Part shown: positions 8,816 to 16,356 of the stretch, one piece after another
Numbering within the stretch: position 1 is the stretch's first letter
How the letters are laid out: each line of letters begins with the position of its first letter
Assembly (NCBI GenBank): GCA_021798395.1
Contig: JAJZHS010000016.1
Coordinates: 1-17,060 of the forward strand
Direction of reading: 5' to 3'
DNA from: Pseudomonadota bacterium
GTDB taxonomy: Bacteria; Pseudomonadota; Gammaproteobacteria; Burkholderiales; Burkholderiaceae_C
Length of the DNA: 17,060 bases
Program-made: the position numbers and the translations under genes
Notes under the pieces: model-generated
The model's database searches: none
Told to the model about the DNA's origin: nothing
Seen by the model: only the letters and a program-made list of their open reading frames with translations

Positions 8816-10261
8816 CTATTTTAAGCGGACGCCGGCGCCTCCCGTCCCGGGCCGCGCGCGCGCCGCTTGTCTGACCAGTACGAACCGCGCGTCGCCGTCG
8901 CGCCACACCAGCAATGCGGCGTCCCGCCCGGCCGGAACGGCCGCCGCCAGTTGTCCGAACTGCGCGGCGCCGACGACGTCGACGTTGCCGAGCCGGGTGA
9001 TGACGTCGCCGACGCGCAGACCATCGCGCTCGGCGGCGCCGTGCACCGCGCCGACCCAGACGCCTCCGGATACGCCGAGCGCGCGCAGCTGCTGCGGGTT
9101 CAGATCGGCGACGTCGATCCCGAGCGGTGCCGTATCGGCCGGATTCGGCGCTTGCCGCAACTCCGGCGCGCCGCCGTCGTGCGCCCATTCCCGCACGGTC
9201 ACCGACAGTGTGCGCATCTGTCCGAGCCGGAACAGACGAAGCTGGACGCGGCGCCCCGGCGGCACGTCACCGACGATGCGGGGCAAGTCGTTGGCGCGCG
9301 CGACCGCGACCCCGTCGAAGCGCACGATGATGTCGCCCGGGAGCACGCCGGCCCGCGCCGCGGCGCCGCCGGGCTCGACCCGCTGCACCAGCGCGCCGCG
9401 CGCGCTGCCCAGGCCGATGGCCTCGGCCAGCGCGCGGTCGACGCCGCCGACCGCCACGCCGATCTTGCCCCGCACCACGTAGCCGTGGGCCTCGATTTGC
9501 GCGGCGACCCGCATCGCCTCATCGATCGGGATCGCGAACGAAATCCCCATGAACCCACCCGTCTGGCTGTAGATCTGCGAGTTGATGCCGATCACCTTGC
9601 CGTCCATGTCGATCAATGGCCCTCCCGAGTTGCCGGGATTGACCGCGACGTCGGTCTGGATGAACGGCGTGTAGTCTCCGGTATCGCGCCCCTTCGCGCT
9701 GACGATTCCGGCGGTGACCGTGTTGTCCAGGCCGAACGGCGAGCCGATCGCCAGCACCCAGGCGCCGACGCGCAGCGTCCGCGAGTCGCCGATCGTCACG
9801 CAGGGCAGATTGTGACCGGCGATGCGCAGCAGCGCGATGTCGGTGCGCTTGTCGACGCCGACCAGCGTGGCGTCGAACGTGCGCTTGTCGCGCAAGGTGA
9901 CGCGGATTCGCGTCGCTCCGGCGACCACGTGCGCGTTGGTCATGATCAGCCCGTCGGGGCGCAGGATGAATCCCGAGCCGACAGCGGCCGGCCCCGGCTC
10001 TCCGTCCGGTGCCGAATCGGGCGCATCGGGAAGCGGGACGCCGAAGTAACGGCGCAACAGTTCGCGCGTTCGCGGGTCGTCCAGTGCGCTCGACCGCACG
10101 GGGTGGTCGGCGCGGATGTTGACCACCGCCGGGCCGACGCGATCGACCAGCGGCGTGAAATCGGGCAGCGCGACCCCGGCGAACGCCGGTGCGGGCGAAG
10201 CCGCGGCAGGAACCGACACGGCGCCGAGCGCCAAGAGCAGGCAAATCAGGAAGCGACGCAT
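8816..10261 (-). CDS. mucD: Periplasmic serine endoprotease, DegQ/MucD type (HtrA family)
   Basis: HtrA-family protease/chaperone for misfolded envelope proteins. Predicted 481 residues. An N-terminal signal peptide (MRRFLICLLLALGAVSVPAA, likely cleavage after Ala-Ala-Ala near 21) points to the periplasm. Catalytic triad: His111 (TNAHVV), Asp141 (TDIALLRI) and Ser212 (NPGNSGGPL). Two PDZ domains follow, about 265-356 and 385-465, the first with EPGGAAARAGVLPGDIIVRF and the second with AAERDGLRVGDVITRLG. The ATG at 10261 is chosen for the signal peptide; the frame is open upstream but antisense to nothing meaningful and overlaps rseA. It lies 46 bases past the rseA stop. In Pseudomonas and many betaproteobacteria mucD closes the algU/rpoE cluster and limits sigma-E activation. 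Here no rseB precedes it. Confidence 0.93.
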   Translation of the reverse strand: MRRFLICLLLALGAVSVPAAASPAPAFAGVALPDFTPLVDRVGPAVVNIRADHPVRSSALDDPRTRELLRRYFGVPLPDAPDSAPDGEPGPAAVGSGFILRPDGLIMTNAHVVAGATRIRVTLRDKRTFDATLVGVDKRTDIALLRIAGHNLPCVTIGDSRTLRVGAWVLAIGSPFGLDNTVTAGIVSAKGRDTGDYTPFIQTDVAVNPGNSGGPLIDMDGKVIGINSQIYSQTGGFMGISFAIPIDEAMRVAAQIEAHGYVVRGKIGVAVGGVDRALAEAIGLGSARGALVQRVEPGGAAARAGVLPGDIIVRFDGVAVARANDLPRIVGDVPPGRRVQLRLFRLGQMRTLSVTVREWAHDGGAPELRQAPNPADTAPLGIDVADLNPQQLRALGVSGGVWVGAVHGAAERDGLRVGDVITRLGNVDVVGAAQFGQLAAAVPAGRDAALLVWRDGDARFVLVRQAARARPGTGGAGVRLK

Positions 10262-10307
10262 GGCGCACACCGAACGTTCCAAGGAATGCCCAGCATACCC
10301 GATCGGT

Positions 10308-10853
10308 TCAATAGCCCAGCTTGGACGCTGCCGAGACGTGGTGCGCCACGCGCTCGACCGCATGGCGCGCGTCGCGCCGGGCCCATTGCGCCACCACCCG
10401 CTGCCCGGGGGTCGCCGCCGCGCGCGGCGGCGCGGCACGCACGCTGTGCGCCGTCGCCACCAGCGTCTGCGACCTGCGCGCCGGAAGGCTGTAGCAGACC
10501 AGCGTGACGGCGGCCAGCCCGGCGACCGCGGCGCCCACGGCGTTCCAGGCCTGGCGCGTCACCTGCGCGCGCCAGGTCACGCGCACGTGCGTCGGCGCCA
10601 GCGGCACCGGCTCGTCGCGCAGGCGCTGCGCCAGGCGCTCGACGAAGCCTTCGTCGTCGTCCAGCGGAACGAGCTCGGGCGAGCGCAAGGCGTCGCCGAT
10701 CTGGTGATAGCGCAGCCACGCATGGCGCGCCGCCGGGTCCCGGCCGAGCGCGCGAAGCACGTCGTGGCGCTCGGCCACGTCGGAGTTCGCGCCGTCCATG
10801 AACGCCGACACGCGCTGCCTGCTGCGCTCGCCTTCCTGCTGCAGATGTTCCAT
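10308..10853 (-). CDS. rseA: Anti-sigma-E factor RseA (MucA-like)
   Basis: Single-pass inner-membrane protein that holds sigma-E inactive until proteolysis. Predicted 181 residues. The N-terminal cytoplasmic RseA/MucA domain is recognisable (VSAFMDGANSDVAERHDVLR, then RHAWLRYHQIGDALRSP). One membrane helix follows, about residues 102-123 (AWNAVGAAVAGLAAVTLVCY). The C-terminal periplasmic part is only about 58 residues, shorter than in E. coli RseA (about 95) or P. aeruginosa MucA. The ATG at 10853 has a clear GAGGAG Shine-Dalgarno 6-7 bases upstream, and the rpoE stop is 20 bases before it. Assignment rests on the N-terminal domain, topology and the rpoE neighbour. Confidence 0.9.
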   Translation of the reverse strand: MEHLQQEGERSRQRVSAFMDGANSDVAERHDVLRALGRDPAARHAWLRYHQIGDALRSPELVPLDDDEGFVERLAQRLRDEPVPLAPTHVRVTWRAQVTRQAWNAVGAAVAGLAAVTLVCYSLPARRSQTLVATAHSVRAAPPRAAATPGQRVVAQWARRDARHAVERVAHHVSAASKLGY

Positions 10854-10873
10854 GTCGTTCTCCTCGGGCGCGC

Positions 10874-11467
10874 TCACCAGCGCGTTCCGGTCTTCTTGCC
10901 CAGCAGCGGCTGGAGGCGGCGCGCAATGGCCTCGCGGGCCCGGAAAATTCGCGAACGCACTGTTCCGACCGGGCAGCACATGGCCTGCGCGATGTCCTCG
11001 TAGCTCATACCTTCGATTTCGCGCAACGCGATCGCCATGCGCAGATCTTCGGGCAATCCATCCATCGCGTCGTTGACCGTGCGCGCCACCTGTCGTCCGG
11101 CCAGCACCGCTTCGGGTGTTTCCATGTCGCTTAGTTGTCCGTCGTGCGCCGAAGTTTCGTCCGTTTCGCCTTGCTGGTCGCGCAGCGACCGCTCGCGCGC
11201 GCCTTCGGCGAGCGTCTTTTTCGCCGTATTGACCGCGATGCGATAGAGCCAGGTGTAGAACTGGCTGTCGCCGCGAAACTGGGCGATGGCTCGGTACGCA
11301 CGGAGGAATGTTTCTTGGGCGACGTCTTCCGCCTGTGCCGGATCCCGTATAAAGCGCATGATCAATCTGAAAATCCTGCGCTGATATTTCATGACCAGCA
11401 GTTCGAAAGCTGCTTGATCCCCCCGCTGAACCCGTTGCACCAGGATCTGATCGGGGGTCGGTTCCAT
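10874..11467 (-). CDS. rpoE: RNA polymerase sigma factor RpoE (sigma-E/AlgU)
   Basis: ECF sigma factor controlling the envelope-stress response. Predicted 197 residues. Region 2 is plain: AFELLVMKYQRRIFRLIMRF, then DPAQAEDVAQETFLRAYRAI and FYTWLYRIAVNTAKK. Region 4 ends the protein: LPEDLRMAIALREIEGMSYE, then a helix-turn-helix PVGTVRSRIFRAREAI. The linker is acidic. The ATG at 11467 has GAGGG just upstream, overlapping the stop of the preceding gene, which suggests coupling. I saw no sigma-E type promoter (GGAACTT with TCTGA spaced 16-17) directly upstream, so an autoregulated promoter, if any, is further upstream or diverged. Confidence 0.97.
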   Translation of the reverse strand: MEPTPDQILVQRVQRGDQAAFELLVMKYQRRIFRLIMRFIRDPAQAEDVAQETFLRAYRAIAQFRGDSQFYTWLYRIAVNTAKKTLAEGARERSLRDQQGETDETSAHDGQLSDMETPEAVLAGRQVARTVNDAMDGLPEDLRMAIALREIEGMSYEDIAQAMCCPVGTVRSRIFRAREAIARRLQPLLGKKTGTRW

Positions 11468-11474
11468 GTCGCCC

Positions 11475-11888
11475 TCACATGGCCAGTCGAGTTCGCAACT
11501 CGCGCCAGGCCGTGGGTGGTATGTCGGAGGAGATCGGCAGCACGACGCGACCGCTGTCGCTCAACCCCAGGACCAGAAGCTGGCCGGGCAGGCTCAGCCC
11601 GCGCACCTGGGCCAGGCGGCTGTGGCGGCTGCGCTGCACCAGCGTCCAGCCCTGCGCGCCGTGCAGCAGGGTGAAGGGGTCGATTTTCCAGTACGGATAC
11701 TGGGCGGCCAGCACGAGCAGGAACATGCCCAGAGACAGGCCGGCCATCATCGGCATTTCCGAGCGGCCGTGCCACTGCCACGCGGTCCACAACGCGGCCA
11801 TGGCGACCGCGCTGTCGAACGCGCCCAGCAGCGCATGCCAGCGCACGAAACGCGCCACATGCAACTGGAACTGGCCGGCCAGTTTCAT
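11475..11888 (-). CDS. Small membrane protein, YgfX/CptA-like
   Basis: Predicted 137 residues with two hydrophobic helices near the N-terminus (about 19-38 and 46-65), then a soluble C-terminal part ending LLVLGLSDSGRVVLPI and PPTAWRELRTRL. This layout and the terminal Asp...Ala-Trp-Arg-Glu-Leu-Arg pattern resemble YgfX (CptA), a membrane protein that in E. coli is paired with SdhE (YgfY) and has been called a toxin that acts on MreB and FtsZ. No sdhE gene is near here. The ATG at 11888 is preferred to the GTG at 11894 because GAGG sits at good spacing before it. The stop is 7 bases from rpoE, so it is likely co-transcribed with rpoE. The family call is a by-eye inference; otherwise a hypothetical membrane protein. 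Confidence 0.6.
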   Translation of the reverse strand: MKLAGQFQLHVARFVRWHALLGAFDSAVAMAALWTAWQWHGRSEMPMMAGLSLGMFLLVLAAQYPYWKIDPFTLLHGAQGWTLVQRSRHSRLAQVRGLSLPGQLLVLGLSDSGRVVLPISSDIPPTAWRELRTRLAM

Positions 11889-11935
11889 CGCCACCTCGAG
11901 TCCTCAGCGCACGCGCCCGGCTCGGTCACGTGGCC

Positions 11936-13171
11936 TCAGACGCGGCGGAACAACACCGAGCCATTGGTCCCGCCGAAGCCGAAGTTGTTTTTCAGTGCGT
12001 ACTCGATCGCCATCGGACGCGCGGTGTTCGCGCAATAGTCCAGATCGCACTCGGGATCCGGGTGATCCAGGTTGATCGTCGGCGGCGCGATCTGGTGATG
12101 CACCGCCAGCACCGTGAACACCGACTCCAGGCCGCCCGCGCCGCCGAGCAGGTGACCGGTCATCGATTTGGTCGAACTGACCACCAGACGGCCGGCGTGG
12201 CTGCCGAACGCGGCCTTGATCGCGTCAGTTTCGTTCTTGTCGCCCAGCGGAGTCGACGTGCCGTGCGCGTTCAGGTACTGCACCTGATCGGCGGGAACGC
12301 CGGCGTTGGCGAGCGCGGCGAGCATGCACTTGCGCGGCCCGTCGACATTCGGCGCGGTGATGTGGTGGGCATCGCCGCTCATGCCGAAGCCGACGAGTTC
12401 GCCGTAGATGCGCGCGCCCCGGGCCACCGCGTGGTCCCAGGCCTCGAGCGTCATGACCCCGGCGCCCTCGCCGAGGACGAAGCCGTCGCGGTCGCGATCC
12501 CACGGCCTGCTGGCGCGCGCAGGGTCGTCGTTGCGCGTCGACAGCGCCCGCGCCGACGCGAAACCGCCGATGCCCAGCGGACACACCGTGGCCTCGGCGC
12601 CGCCGGCGACCATGGCGTCGGCGTCGCCGGATTCGATCAGCCGCGCGGCCAGGCCGATCGCGTGCAAGCCGGTGGTGCACGCGGTCACCACGGCGAGGTT
12701 CGGGCCGCGGAATCCGAACTGGATCGACAGGTGGCCCGAAATCATGTTGATGATCGACGACGGCACGAAGAACGGCGAAATGCGCCGTGCACCGCGCTCC
12801 ATGAACTCGCGGTACGTGTCTTCGATCATCGGCAGTCCGCCGATTCCCGAGCCGACCATGACCCCGACGCGATCGGGATCGATCCCGCTGCCGGACAGTC
12901 CGCTGTCGCGCACCGCCTGCATCGACGCGGCCAGGCCGTAGTGAATGAACGTGTCCATGTGACGCGCCTCCTTCACCGGGATGTACTCCCCGATGTCGAA
13001 GTCGCGCACCTCTCCGGCGATCTGCGCGGAGAACGTCGAGGCATCGAACTTGGTGATGCGGCCGATTCCGGACTTGCCGGCGATCAGGCTGCTCCACGCG
13101 GTGTCGACCGTGTTGCCGATCGGCGAGACGATGCCCAGACCGGTGATGGCGATGCGGCGGCGCAAGCTCAT
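11936..13171 (-). CDS. fabF: Beta-ketoacyl-[ACP] synthase II FabF
   Basis: Elongation condensing enzyme of type II fatty-acid synthesis; extends acyl-ACP with malonyl-ACP and matters for unsaturated and long chains. Predicted 411 residues (usual 410-415). Catalytic Cys165 is in VTACTTGLHAIG, the two active-site histidines are His303 (NAHGTSTPLGD) and His340 (STKSMTGHLLG), and Lys335 is next to the latter. The glycine-rich C-terminus NNFGFGGTNGS is typical. The ATG at 13171 matches the family N-terminus (RRIAITGLGIVSPIG). A GTG at 13234 would add 21 residues with no family match. No Shine-Dalgarno is obvious at 13171. The gene is 120 bases after acpP, with strong hairpins between them. Confidence 0.97.
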   Translation of the reverse strand: MSLRRRIAITGLGIVSPIGNTVDTAWSSLIAGKSGIGRITKFDASTFSAQIAGEVRDFDIGEYIPVKEARHMDTFIHYGLAASMQAVRDSGLSGSGIDPDRVGVMVGSGIGGLPMIEDTYREFMERGARRISPFFVPSSIINMISGHLSIQFGFRGPNLAVVTACTTGLHAIGLAARLIESGDADAMVAGGAEATVCPLGIGGFASARALSTRNDDPARASRPWDRDRDGFVLGEGAGVMTLEAWDHAVARGARIYGELVGFGMSGDAHHITAPNVDGPRKCMLAALANAGVPADQVQYLNAHGTSTPLGDKNETDAIKAAFGSHAGRLVVSSTKSMTGHLLGGAGGLESVFTVLAVHHQIAPPTINLDHPDPECDLDYCANTARPMAIEYALKNNFGFGGTNGSVLFRRV

Positions 13172-13218
13172 AAGGCGGTGGTGTGCAAAACGGACTGAAG
13201 AATGCGGGAAGGCACGCG

Positions 13219-13290
13219 GCGCGTCGCGGGACACGGCGCCGCGGCCCGCGACGCGCGGGGCCCCCGCAGCGGTGGATCGCGCGCGTCGCG
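13219..13290 (-). promoter_or_regulatory. Competing RNA hairpins in the acpP-fabF gap
   Basis: Three arms lie between acpP and fabF. Arm C (13280-13290, CGCGCGTCGCG) starts just past the acpP stop. Arm B (13245-13257) is complementary both to arm C (11 bp, 13247-13257) and to arm A (13219-13230; 12 bp with 13245-13256). B can therefore pair with C or with A but not both. Neither hairpin is followed by a T-run. Possible roles are partial attenuation, 3'-end protection of acpP mRNA, or an RNase III site. The pairing is read directly; the function is inference. Confidence 0.6.
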
Positions 13291-13291
13291 C

Positions 13292-13531
13292 TCAGGCCTT
13301 CTGATGCTGCTTGGCGTAGTCGATCGCCAACTGCACCGTCGTGATCTTCTCGGCGTCTTCGTCGGGGATCTCGATGCCGAACTCATCCTCCAGCGCCATC
13401 ACCAGCTCGACCGTGTCGAGCGAATCGGCGCCGAGGTCGTTGACGAAGGACTTGTCGTTCGTGACCTGGTCCTCGGCCACCCCAAGCTGCTCGGCGATGA
13501 TTTTCTTGACGCGCTGTTCGATATCGCTCAT
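13292..13531 (-). CDS. acpP: Acyl carrier protein
   Basis: Small acidic carrier of growing acyl chains for fatty-acid, phospholipid and lipid A synthesis. Predicted 79 residues. Ser37 in DLGADSLDTVELVMALE is the phosphopantetheine attachment site, modified by AcpS, whose gene is about 11 kb downstream on the same strand. The sequence is nearly canonical from MSDIEQRVKKIIAEQLGV to EKITTVQLAIDYAKQ. The ATG at 13531 has GGAG 6-7 bases upstream. An in-frame TTG at 13543 would add four residues but lies in the Shine-Dalgarno, so it is rejected. A run of ten T precedes the Shine-Dalgarno, and a likely promoter precedes that. Confidence 0.98.
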   Translation of the reverse strand: MSDIEQRVKKIIAEQLGVAEDQVTNDKSFVNDLGADSLDTVELVMALEDEFGIEIPDEDAEKITTVQLAIDYAKQHQKA

Positions 13532-13541
13532 GTAGTTCTCC

Positions 13542-13568
13542 AAAAAAAAAAGCTATCGGATTCTAGCA
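13542..13568 (-). promoter_or_regulatory. Likely acpP promoter: extended -10 and initial T-tract
   Basis: On the minus strand TGCTAGAAT (13568-13560) is an extended -10 element (TGn plus TAGAAT, one mismatch to TATAAT). No good -35 is found at 16-18 bases, which extended -10 promoters can tolerate. Expected initiation is near 13553-13554, giving a leader of about 23 nt that begins around AGC and runs straight into ten U (13551-13542), then GGAG and the acpP start. A dedicated acpP promoter between fabG and acpP is usual in bacteria. Confidence 0.6.
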
Positions 13569-13607
13569 ACGCGGATGCCGCGTGGCCGGGAAATCGGCAG
13601 TGCCGAA

Positions 13608-14351
13608 TCAGGACATGTACATGCCGCCGTTGACGGGCAGCTCCGCTCCGGTGATGTAGGCACCGCCCGGGCCGGCCAGGAAGCCTACCGCATGCGCGAT
13701 GTCGTCGGCGTGTCCGAGGCGCCCGAGCGGGATGCGGGCCAGAAGCGCCTTCGACGCATCATCCCCCAACGCGCGAGTCATATCCGTGTCTATAAACCCA
13801 GGCGCGACGCAGTTGACGGTGATTTGACGGCTGCCGAGTTCCTGCGCCAGCGCGCGACTCATGCCGGCCACGCCGGCCTTCGCCGCGGCGTAGTTGGCCT
13901 GCCCTGCGTTGCCGCTGGCGCCCACCACCGACGTGATGTTGATGATGCGCCCGCCGCGCTGCTTCATCATCGGCCGCACCGCGGCCCGGCACAAGCGAAA
14001 AACCGCGTTGAGATTGGTGTCGACGACCGCGCTCCAGTCGGCGTCCTTCATGCGCAGCGCCAGGGTGTCGCGGGTGATTCCGGCGTTGTTGACCAGCACG
14101 TGCAGGCCGCCGCGCTCGCGCGCGATGCGCTCGACCAGCGCCTCGGCCGCGGCGCCGTCGGTGACGTCGAGCACCACCCCGGTGCCCTGCCCGCCCAGCG
14201 CCTGCGCGATGCGCTCTGCGCCGGGCGCGCTGGTCGCCGTGCCGAAAACGAACGCGCCCATCGCGGCCAGTTCGGCGGCGATCGCCTGGCCGATTCCGCG
14301 CGTGGCGCCGGTGACCAGCGCGACCTGATCGCGCAGCGGTTGCGGGTTCAT
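13608..14351 (-). CDS. fabG: 3-oxoacyl-[ACP] reductase FabG
   Basis: NADPH-dependent reductase for the first reduction of each fatty-acid elongation cycle. Predicted 247 residues. Short-chain dehydrogenase features: cofactor-binding TGATRGIG (14-21), NNAG (88-91), catalytic Asn113, Ser141, Tyr154 (ANYAAAKAG) and Lys158, and the C-terminus GAYITGAELPVNGGMYM. The ATG at 14351 overlaps the fabD stop in an ATGA junction, so fabD and fabG are translationally coupled. The frame stays open upstream across fabD, but only this start gives the family N-terminus. About 76 bases with the acpP promoter follow the stop. Confidence 0.97.
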   Translation of the reverse strand: MNPQPLRDQVALVTGATRGIGQAIAAELAAMGAFVFGTATSAPGAERIAQALGGQGTGVVLDVTDGAAAEALVERIARERGGLHVLVNNAGITRDTLALRMKDADWSAVVDTNLNAVFRLCRAAVRPMMKQRGGRIINITSVVGASGNAGQANYAAAKAGVAGMSRALAQELGSRQITVNCVAPGFIDTDMTRALGDDASKALLARIPLGRLGHADDIAHAVGFLAGPGGAYITGAELPVNGGMYMS

Positions 14352-15286
14352 TGCAAAGCCCCCTGGATCGCTTGCGCGCTGGCCTGATCGACCAACGCAT
14401 GTCCGCGCAACGCCGGGTCGATGCGCCGGGTCAGCCCGGCCAGCACCTTGCCAGGACCGCACTCGACGAGGTCGGTGCAACCGGCCGCGGCCAGGGCGTG
14501 CACGCATTCGACCCAGCGCACGGCGCCGGCGGCCTGCGCCGCCAGCGCGGCGCGGATCGCCTGCGGCTGGGCGTGCTCGGCCACGTCCACGTTGTGCACC
14601 ACCGGAATCTGCGGCGCGCGCAACGGCACCGACTCGAGATACTCGGCCAGGCGCTTCGCGGCGCCGCGCAGCAAGCTGCTGTGGAACGGGGCCGACACCG
14701 GCAACGGCAACGCGCGCTTGGCGCCGCGGCTTTTCAGCAGCGCGCACGCGGCGTCGACCGCACCGCGGCTGCCGGCGATCACGACCTGCCCCGGCGCATT
14801 GAAGTTCACCGCCTCGACGACTTCGCCGCACTGCGCGGCGGCGTCGGCGCACGCCAAGCGCACCGCGTCGTCGTCGAGTCCGAGCACGGCGGCCATGCCG
14901 CCGCTGCCGGCCGGCACCGCATCCTGCATGACCTGGGCGCGAAAACGCACCAGCGGCAGCGCGTCGGCGAAGTCCAGCGCGCCGGACGCGACCAGCGCGG
15001 TGTACTCGCCCAGGCTGTGTCCGGCCAGCCGCGCCGGGCGCGCGCCGCCTTCGGCCAGCCACAAGCGCCACAGCGCCACGCCCGCGGTGAGCATCACCGG
15101 CTGGGTGTTGGTGGTCAGGCTCAGCGCCTGCTCCGGGCCCCGCGCGATCAGGCCGGCCACGTCCTCGCCGAGCACCTCGCCGGCCTCGCGCAGGGTGTCG
15201 CGCACGGCCGCGTGCCCGGACGCCACATCGAGCATGCCCACGCTTTGCGAGCCCTGCCCCGGAAATACGAATGCGAATGTTTTCAT
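14348..15286 (-). CDS. fabD: Malonyl-CoA:ACP transacylase FabD
   Basis: Moves malonyl from CoA to ACP, supplying the extender unit for FabH and FabF. Predicted 312 residues (E. coli 309). The N-terminal FPGQGSQSVGM holds the oxyanion Gln11. The nucleophile Ser91 is in the GHSLGEY elbow, Arg116 in RFRAQVM binds the malonyl carboxylate, and the catalytic His202 is in SAPFHSSLL. NFNAPGQVVIAG is also typical. The ATG at 15286 starts MKTFAFVFPGQGSQ, as the family does. It lies 35 bases past the fabH stop; no strong Shine-Dalgarno was seen. Confidence 0.97.
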   Translation of the reverse strand: MKTFAFVFPGQGSQSVGMLDVASGHAAVRDTLREAGEVLGEDVAGLIARGPEQALSLTTNTQPVMLTAGVALWRLWLAEGGARPARLAGHSLGEYTALVASGALDFADALPLVRFRAQVMQDAVPAGSGGMAAVLGLDDDAVRLACADAAAQCGEVVEAVNFNAPGQVVIAGSRGAVDAACALLKSRGAKRALPLPVSAPFHSSLLRGAAKRLAEYLESVPLRAPQIPVVHNVDVAEHAQPQAIRAALAAQAAGAVRWVECVHALAAAGCTDLVECGPGKVLAGLTRRIDPALRGHALVDQASAQAIQGALQ

Positions 15287-15321
15287 CGGTCGATGGTGGT
15301 TGGATTGCGGACCGCGGATCC

Positions 15322-16299
15322 TCAGTATTCGAGCAGTGCGGCGCCCCAGGTCAGGCCGCCGCCGACGGCCTCCAGCAGCACGTGGTCGCCGCGTCGGATC
15401 TGGCCGCCGCGCACCGCCACGTCCAACGCCAGCGGGATCGACGCCGCCGAGGTGTTGCCGTGCTCGGCCACCGTCTGCACCACCCGCTCGGCGGCGATGC
15501 CGAGCTTTCTCGCCGTGTGCAGCATGATGCGGATGTTGGCCTGGTGCGGAACCATCCAGTCGACATCGGCCGGCGTGCAGCCGGCCTTGTCCAGCACCTC
15601 GCGCGCCACGCGCTCGAGCACCTGCACGGCCTGCTTGAACACTGCCTGGCCGTCCATGTGCAGATACGGGCTGCCGCTGACCACGCCCGAGCGCACGCGT
15701 CCGGGCGTGCACAGGATCGCGGCCTGGCTGCCGTCGCCGTGCAGCGCCGAGGCCAGCAGCCCCGGCCGGGTGTCGGCGCCGAGCACCACGGCGCCGGCAC
15801 CGTCGCCGAACAGAACGCAGGTGGTGCGGTCCTTGAAGTCGAGGATGGTCGAGAACACTTCGGCGCCGACGACCAGCGCGCGCTGCGCCAGGCCGCTGCG
15901 GATGAACTGGTCGGCCACCGTCAGCGCGTAGACGAACCCGGCGCACACCGCCTGCACATCGAACACGGCGCCGCCTGCGGCGCCCAACCGGCCCTGGATC
16001 AGCGCCGCGTTCGACGGGAAGATCATGTCCGGAGTCGACGTGGCGCAAATGATCAGGTCGATGTCCGAAGCGGCCAGTCCGGCGGCGTCCAGGGCGCGGC
16101 GCGCGGCCTGCTCGCCCAGGTCGACGCTGCCGGTGCCGGCATCGGCGAAATGGCGCTGGTGGATTCCGGTGCGCTCGATGATCCAGGCGTCGCTGGTCTC
16201 GATGCCGTCACGCGCCAGGCGCGCGGCCAGCGCGTCGTTGCCGACCACCGTGGGCGGCAGGTAGCTGCCGGTGCCGAGAATGCGTGAATAGCGCGACAT
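15322..16299 (-). CDS. fabH: Beta-ketoacyl-[ACP] synthase III FabH
   Basis: Starts fatty-acid synthesis by condensing an acyl-CoA primer, usually acetyl-CoA, with malonyl-ACP. Predicted 325 residues. The catalytic triad is visible: Cys119 (VQAVCAGFVYAL), His252 (PHQANIRI) and Asn282 (EHGNTSAASIPL). WIIERTGIHQRH and GDGAGAVVL are family blocks. The ATG at 16299 opens MSRYSRILGTGSYLPP, the expected N-terminus. It lies 57 bases past the plsX stop. That gap contains a small hairpin (GCGCCG 16333-16338, CGGCGC 16342-16347) without a T-run. Confidence 0.97.
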   Translation of the reverse strand: MSRYSRILGTGSYLPPTVVGNDALAARLARDGIETSDAWIIERTGIHQRHFADAGTGSVDLGEQAARRALDAAGLAASDIDLIICATSTPDMIFPSNAALIQGRLGAAGGAVFDVQAVCAGFVYALTVADQFIRSGLAQRALVVGAEVFSTILDFKDRTTCVLFGDGAGAVVLGADTRPGLLASALHGDGSQAAILCTPGRVRSGVVSGSPYLHMDGQAVFKQAVQVLERVAREVLDKAGCTPADVDWMVPHQANIRIMLHTARKLGIAAERVVQTVAEHGNTSAASIPLALDVAVRGGQIRRGDHVLLEAVGGGLTWGAALLEY

Positions 16300-16356
16300 G
16301 GATTCAAATGGAAAGTGGATGCGGCGGGCGACGCGCCGCGACGGCGCAACGCGCGA

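Noticed and set aside
10262..10307. Sigma-E promoter upstream of mucD (GGAAC seen near 10274-10278 on the minus strand)
   Set aside because: The -10 would fall inside the mucD start region and no TCTGA-like element is at the required spacing.
14351..15931. A 526-codon open frame on the + strand across fabD and fabH
   Set aside because: It is antisense to fabD and fabH, which carry all their catalytic motifs; composition is typical of a shadow frame.
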